Source of the DNA: Cymbomonas tetramitiformis
Taxonomy: Eukaryota; Chlorophyta; Pyramimonadophyceae; Pyramimonadales; Pyramimonadaceae
Reading direction: 5' to 3'
NCBI GenBank assembly: GCA_001247695.2
Contig: LGRX02027640.1
Span: 41,416 to 105,415 of the forward strand
Length of the DNA: 64,000 nt
Part shown: piece after piece, positions 59,833 through 64,000 of the stretch
Layout: each line of letters begins with the position of its first letter
Numbering within the stretch: position 1 is the first letter of the stretch
Notes under the pieces: generated by a model
Database searches by the model: none
Seen by the model: only the letters and a program-made list of their open reading frames with translations
What the model was told of the DNA's origin: nothing
Made by a program: the position numbers and the translations under genes

Positions 59833-60624
59833 TTAGCCAGGACAGTCAGACCCGACATATATTACCACGTCACATATCTGGCTCAGTTCTGCCACCAGCC
59901 CACAGTTGAAGCCCTCACCGCTGCCAAGCGGATCCTACACTATGCCTATTCCACCAGGGACTACACACTTGCTATGACTATTGACTCTGCAGCACCCCAG
60001 CTCACCGCGTTCTGTGACTCAGACCATGCAGGAGACACTGCCACACGGAACTCAGTTTCCGGCTACTGTCTCTACTTTCACGGTATGCTCATTGACTGGT
60101 GGTCAAAGAAGCAGAAGTCATGCACTGCCCTTCACTCTACAGAGGCAGAGTATGTTGCCATGTCAGAAGCCTGCACCTCCGCCCTGGCCATCTATAACAC
60201 ACTGACAGAGTTCTTTCCCTCAGCTGAGCCCATCACCATCAATGTAGATAACTCAGCAGTTCAGACTCTAGTCACTCAGCGGGCACTCTCTTCTAAGCTC
60301 AAACACATTGCGGTTCGGTACCACGCGGTCAGGAACTGGTGTCAGGGGCCCCTCAGGAAGTTTACACCGGTCTGGATTCCGACTGATGACAATCAGTCTG
60401 ACATTTTCACAAAAGCCCTTCCTATCACCAAACACGGGGTTCCCATTATCGACAAGTTCACTGCCCGCCTCTTGGATATTAAGGACCGGCGTGTTAAGCT
60501 GGAAGAGAAGCTACGAGCAGCTGAAGCACAGAAGCTGCATGCCCAGCAGCAACAACTACAACAACAGCAACGACAGGATGAGATTGTCCTAGCATCACTG
60601 CAGCGGCAGAACTTGATAGGGTGA
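59833..60624 (+). pseudogene. Copia Pol C-terminal part: RNase H
   Basis: Frame 1 after the TGA reads LARTVRPDIYYHVTYLAQF, and then RNase H with FCDSDHAGDTATRNSVSGY, WWSKKQKSCTALHSTEAEYV and NVDNSAV, which is the copia signature. A Gln-rich C terminus ends at TGA 60622-60624. With the stop at 59830 it would not be made as part of Pol unless read through. Confidence 0.85.
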
Positions 60625-60815
60625 CCCGAGGCGAGGGAAGGTGGGCCTCTGCGAGCATGTCTATTTCTAAAGACCCAGAGGCACCAATAGGACCAGTTCT
60701 TGCCAATGCAAATGCCTGATATGCTATGCTTTGCTTGCTCCGTCTCCGAGTATATTATATTGCTTGTCTTACATTACTATGCCACTGCCACACACATCCA
60801 CAGAATGTGGTGGTG

Positions 60816-61169
60816 TCACGGGGGACTAGATATACCGCACTGCCCCTGTATGACATTCCTCGATGCATGTGACAGATGACTGCATTATTATTCGGCTCGA
60901 GACCGCGAGTCATAGCGACAGAGACCGCGAGTCACAGCGATAGTGACTGCGAGCCACGTGTTAGAGTACTCGAGCATCACCGTAGCCGTACTCGTACAGA
61001 CTTACACAGCGCACGTAGCATAAGCTACTTAGACTCTCAGACTCTCATATGTTATATCTTTACAGACATATTATCACCGTTTGAGCCTCATATTTTTGCG
61101 TACAGCGATAGTATCAAAACACGGATATATTGAATATTCTACCCTATATGTGTTTCAAACTATCTATTA
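60816..61169 (+). repeat. 3' LTR of the copia element
   Basis: Nearly identical to 33821-34178. It is preceded by the purine-rich GAATGTGGTGG and may start at TGTCAC (60814). It is followed by CATAC. Confidence 0.85.
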
Positions 61170-61174
61170 CATAC

Positions 61175-61640
61175 CTTGAACCAGAGGTTACGAGCAAGCA
61201 TGCGCGCGCTTTGGGTTTTCGGCACTCGCGCTGGCGTGGCGCTCGATGGATTTGAGGGCGCTGGCGCGCCTCGCCGCTGGCGGGGCGCACAGATTTTGGG
61301 GCTCGCGCCCGCGCTGGCGGGGCGGCCATTTGAGCTCGGGGCGCGGTTGGCGCGCCCAGAAGTTTTTTTTCCGCCCCCGCGCCTCGCCTCGTTTACACGC
61401 TTGACAAAATTGCCAAGACCGAGTTATCTACGTGGTAGTTTTACCGAGCTAATATATTCCTGTGCATAGTTATATTGCCCTGCGATAGCCTATACCCTAA
61501 ATAGGTATAGAGTATTCGGAGAAAAGTAGAGGGAAATGGGTATTCGGAGCGATATCTCCCGATATGAGGTGTCGCAAAATCTCGAGGCATGATTTGCATA
61601 ATCGAAAGTAAGTAAGGATTTTGATTTCTACCCTATTCCT
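61175..61640. other. GC-rich spacer right of the copia
   Basis: 61200-61400 contains irregular repeats of CGCTGGCGGGGCG-like sequence. ORFs there are composition artefacts. The rest is AT-rich and unremarkable. Confidence 0.4.
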
Positions 61641-61654
61641 GATTAACTACCCTT

Positions 61655-61900
61655 TTCGTCTACGTCCTCCCTCGCCGCCGCAGGGAAACAGCCAACCGCT
61701 CCACCTCCGTTCTCCTCTGACGTGTAGTTGACCCACGAACGGCTAGCCTTTACGGCGCTTTCCGCGTTTTTTGCTAGATGTGATCTCCTCAGTAGGTTAC
61801 TGAGATGAGCAACTTTGGTAGCGCACCATGATTGAGGGAATAACCCCTAGCCTTTGCGAGCTTGCCGTGCGCATGATGGGAATAAGAAATATAATATATA
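61655..61900 (+). mobile_element. 5'-truncated 3' end of a non-LTR element related to 19674-23586
   Basis: CAGGGAAACAGCCAACCGCT, a CTCAGTAGGTTACTGAG hairpin and GCGCACCATGATTGAGGGAA match 23325-23500 with many substitutions. Only the UTR remains. Copies truncated at the 5' end are typical of target-primed reverse transcription. Confidence 0.7.
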
Positions 61901-62257
61901 TACATGTATAAGGCCTTCAAAGACAGGGCGAAGACAGGATGACACCGTTCACAGTGATGTCATGTTAGAATCAAAGACAGCTCCTAGAAATTCAAAGACA
62001 CTCTAAAGACGTCATGTGTGACGGTGGTCACAGCAGTGACACAATGATAGTACAGTAGACAGTCGTACCCCTCCTACTGTGCGGTACTTGAACCTTGTTA
62101 GCTACAATAAGTAAAATAAGACTAGTTTTTTGTGACCGTTGTATCTAGGTTTTACACGCAAGCCCTTGAGTATATATTGTGTTGGATGCGGATATATTAA
62201 GCGTGGTAACCGAAAAAACTAGAAACTAGAAAGCACGAACTGTTCTGTGATACAATT
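61901..62257. other. Region upstream of the PHD gene
   Basis: Short related stretches such as AATCAAAGACAG and AATTCAAAGACA recur at 61910-62010. It probably contains the promoter of the PHD gene. No clear TATA element. Confidence 0.35.
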
Positions 62258-62938
62258 ATGTCGTTTCAGAGCACCTTGTTTGGAGGGGATGGTCCGCGTG
62301 TCTGGACCGTTAAGGACATGGAAGATCCCGCGTGCGCTTGCAATGTATGTGGGAAGAAAGAAAGTAGAAAGAATCAGATCTACTTTTGCGACGGCTGTGA
62401 TCAAGCAATGCATGCTAAATGTGGTAACCCTGGATTTTCAAAGGGAGTCGCTTTGAAGGCGCAAGAGGATTATTTTTGTTTGGCCTGCGAGTTGAGTAGT
62501 CATGTAGAGGAGCAGGATGACTTGGAGACCAGGTAGTTTTCCGATTTAATAATTTCCCATTTATTTTCCGACTTTCTTTCTTTTAGAGGGGGCTGTAAAA
62601 CGTTGATAATCGTTACCTGGTTTTTCAGCGTTCTGGACAAGGACTTAGGAGGAGAGGAGGATGAGGAGGGTGAAGTGGACGATGAGGAGGAAGACTTTGA
62701 TGAAAATGAGGAAGAAGTTGTAGAGGGGGAGGAAGATGATCTGGAGGATGAAGAACAAGAAGAGGTTGATGCGGATACACGAACCAAAAGGAAAAGGGTT
62801 TCAAATTCCGGATCAAAGCGACGCAAGCCACGCGGGATTGATATGTGCGCACAAGAAAAGACCCTTGTTTGTCTGTTTCGCCTGATTAGGAATGAGTGTA
62901 AACCTTTTAACAACTTGTGTGTGAGGGCTTGCAACTAA
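62258..62938 (+). CDS. PHD-finger protein with one intron
   Basis: ATG 62258 (MSFQSTLFGG). Exon 1 ends at 62532, the intron is 62533-62628 (GTAGTT...TTTTTCAG, 96 bp), and exon 2 runs to TAA 62936-62938. The splice joins two ORFs in frame. Residues about 26-80 form a PHD finger with C4HC3 spacing: CACNVCG, YFCDGCDQAMHAKC, YFCLAC. PHD fingers read histone H3 tails, often at methylated Lys4. Exon 2 encodes a run of more than 30 acidic residues and a basic nuclear-localisation-like stretch (RTKRKRVSNSGSKRRKPRG). The last 30 residues look less convincing and a further intron is possible. The likely role is a small chromatin-associated protein. Confidence 0.7.
62533..62628 (+). other. Predicted spliceosomal intron in the PHD gene
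   Basis: Donor AG|GTAGTT and acceptor TTTTTCAG|CG; removing it keeps the frame. An alternative acceptor at TTTCTTTTAG (62586) leads into a frame of no clear coding character. Confidence 0.6.
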
Positions 62939-63420
62939 TGAGCCTTGCAGGAAGGATTGGCCTTTGTGTGGTCTTTGTGAGTGTCCTGAAGCACCTTTGC
63001 GTTGCAATGACTGAGCCTTCCTGGAAGGATCGACTCTTGGACCCACGCTGGGTCCATGGACCACCAATAGACTCAAATGGTGACCCGATGGGATGCCACA
63101 CACGCCCCTTACATCTCTAGTGTGCCCACAACGTCTGCTCAAAGTGCATAGATTTCTCTGCAAACTGCTAAATGTGCACGTATCCATACTTAAGGATGTG
63201 CATCGCACGTCACAATGTAGCCTTATAAAGCTACACTAGTAGAAGATTAGATGATGATTTCCAATTTACGCAAACTATGAGGTCAATCGCATAAGCATAG
63301 CGCAAAATACGAATGTTTTAGCATCATCTTCGAGCTCCTGTTTGAATATCAGCTTTGCAGTACGGGGATTTCGTCTTTCAGGTGTTAAGAACCATAACGT
63401 TATAAGAACATGATAAGTAG
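62939..63420. other. Spacer without recognised genes
   Basis: No ORF or repeat of note; it leads into the minisatellite. Confidence 0.4.
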
Positions 63421-63427
63421 TATTATA

Positions 63428-64000
63428 CATTAAGCATTCAAGACATAAAATTAGCATTCAGGACCTACGTTACGCATACACGACCTACGTTAAGCATTTA
63501 GGACCTACGTTTACCATTTAGGACCTACGTTTACCAATCAGGACCTGCGCTAAGCTTTCAGAACCTACGATTAGCATTCAGGACCTACGTTTACCATTTA
63601 GGACCTACGTTTATCATTCAGGACCTACGTTTACCATTCAGGACCTACGATTAGCATTCACGACCTACGTATACCATTCAAGACCTACGTTTACCATTCA
63701 GAACCTACGTTTACCATTCAGGGCCTACGTATACCATTCAGGACCTACGTTGAGCATTCAGGACCTACGTATAGCATTTAAGACCAACGATTAGCATTCA
63801 GGACCTACGATTAGCATTCAAGTCCTACGTTGACCATTCAGCACCTCCGTTTACCAATCGGGACCTACGATTAGCATTCTGGACCTACGATAACCCTCAG
63901 GACCTACGTTTACCATTCAGGACCTTCGTTTACCATTCAGGATCTACGTTCAACATTCGGGACCCACGTTTACCATTCAGGACCTACGTTTACCATTCAG
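63428..64000 (+). repeat. 20-bp minisatellite, about 28 copies, continuing past the window
   Basis: The consensus is close to GGACCTACGTTTACCATTCA. Variant positions (TTTACC, TTAGC, TATACC, TAAGC) are mixed along the array. The period is 20 bp with rare single-base slips (near 63896). Confidence 0.95.

Larger units (their letters stand above)
33821..61169 (+). mobile_element. Ty1/copia retrotransposon carrying three nested insertions
   Basis: Two LTRs of about 355 bp flank gag, protease, integrase, RT and RNase H in copia order. A 5-bp repeat CATAC (33816-33820 and 61170-61174) is the probable target duplication. Removing the three insertions leaves about 9.9 kb. Gag/Pol is one frame once insertions are discounted, but it has in-frame TGAs at 37630, 42079 and 59830 and two compensating shifts near 41225 and 41480, so this copy is inactive. 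The LTRs differ at only a few positions, implying a fairly recent insertion. Confidence 0.9.

Noticed and set aside
61176..61469. 97-codon ORF
   Set aside because: Produced by GC-rich repeats; no conserved motif.
63428..64000. CRISPR-like array
   Set aside because: The repeats are contiguous without unique spacers, and the DNA is eukaryotic.

Overview
This is eukaryotic nuclear DNA built almost entirely of transposable elements. It holds chromodomain gypsy, copia, two non-LTR elements, MULE, hAT and MITE sequences, an intron with GT-AG ends, and a membrane-anchored glycosyltransferase resembling plant and algal family GT77. Moderate GC, few introns and dense nested LTR elements suggest an alga; a red alga is my best guess, from style rather than from a diagnostic gene. 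Only two genes look like ordinary host genes: the glycosyltransferase (30091-32100, minus) and a PHD-finger gene with one intron (62258-62938, plus). A third, of unknown function (12866-14030), is interrupted by a frame change and shares sequence with two different retroelements.

Layout. 1-8508: 3' part of a Ty3/gypsy element (gag, protease, RT, RNase H, integrase, chromodomain). It also carries a Dam-like NPPF domain between RNase H and integrase and a cytosine-C5 methyltransferase domain at the C terminus; its 3' LTR is 8231-8508. 8509-12156: a broken cysteine-rich zinc-finger gene split by a 3.2-kb MULE-derived element. 12183-12760: hairpin and five spaced palindromes. 12866-14030: the unknown gene, which contains a near-identical copy of the gypsy LTR. 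14103-14372: MITE. 14549-17395: frameshifted DDE transposase. 18266-19207: zinc-finger gene with one in-frame TGA. 19674-23586: non-LTR element remnant coding RNase H, a zinc finger and a second NPPF domain. 23587-26424: intergenic DNA with tandem repeats and an ORF remnant. 26430-29635: a complete Gag-only LTR element with a 5-bp target duplication. 30091-32100: the glycosyltransferase.

33821-61169 is one copia element of about 10 kb inflated to 27 kb by three insertions, each with a visible target duplication. These are a hAT-type element (35718-36839), a MULE with its transposase (38425-40632) and a 14.1-kb non-LTR retrotransposon on the minus strand (42421-56556). The last encodes an ORF1-like protein, a Ulp1-type cysteine protease, and an endonuclease/RT/RNase H polyprotein of about 2,700 codons broken by one stop. 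After the copia come a second 3' end of the 19.7-kb-type non-LTR element, the PHD gene and a 20-bp minisatellite that runs off the window.

The strongest candidates for something new are the recruitment of DNA-methyltransferase folds by two unrelated retroelement classes, and the 14-kb protease-encoding non-LTR element. A related module appears in that element's ORF1 and in the stand-alone gene at 12866. Everything here is read by eye; no database search was run.
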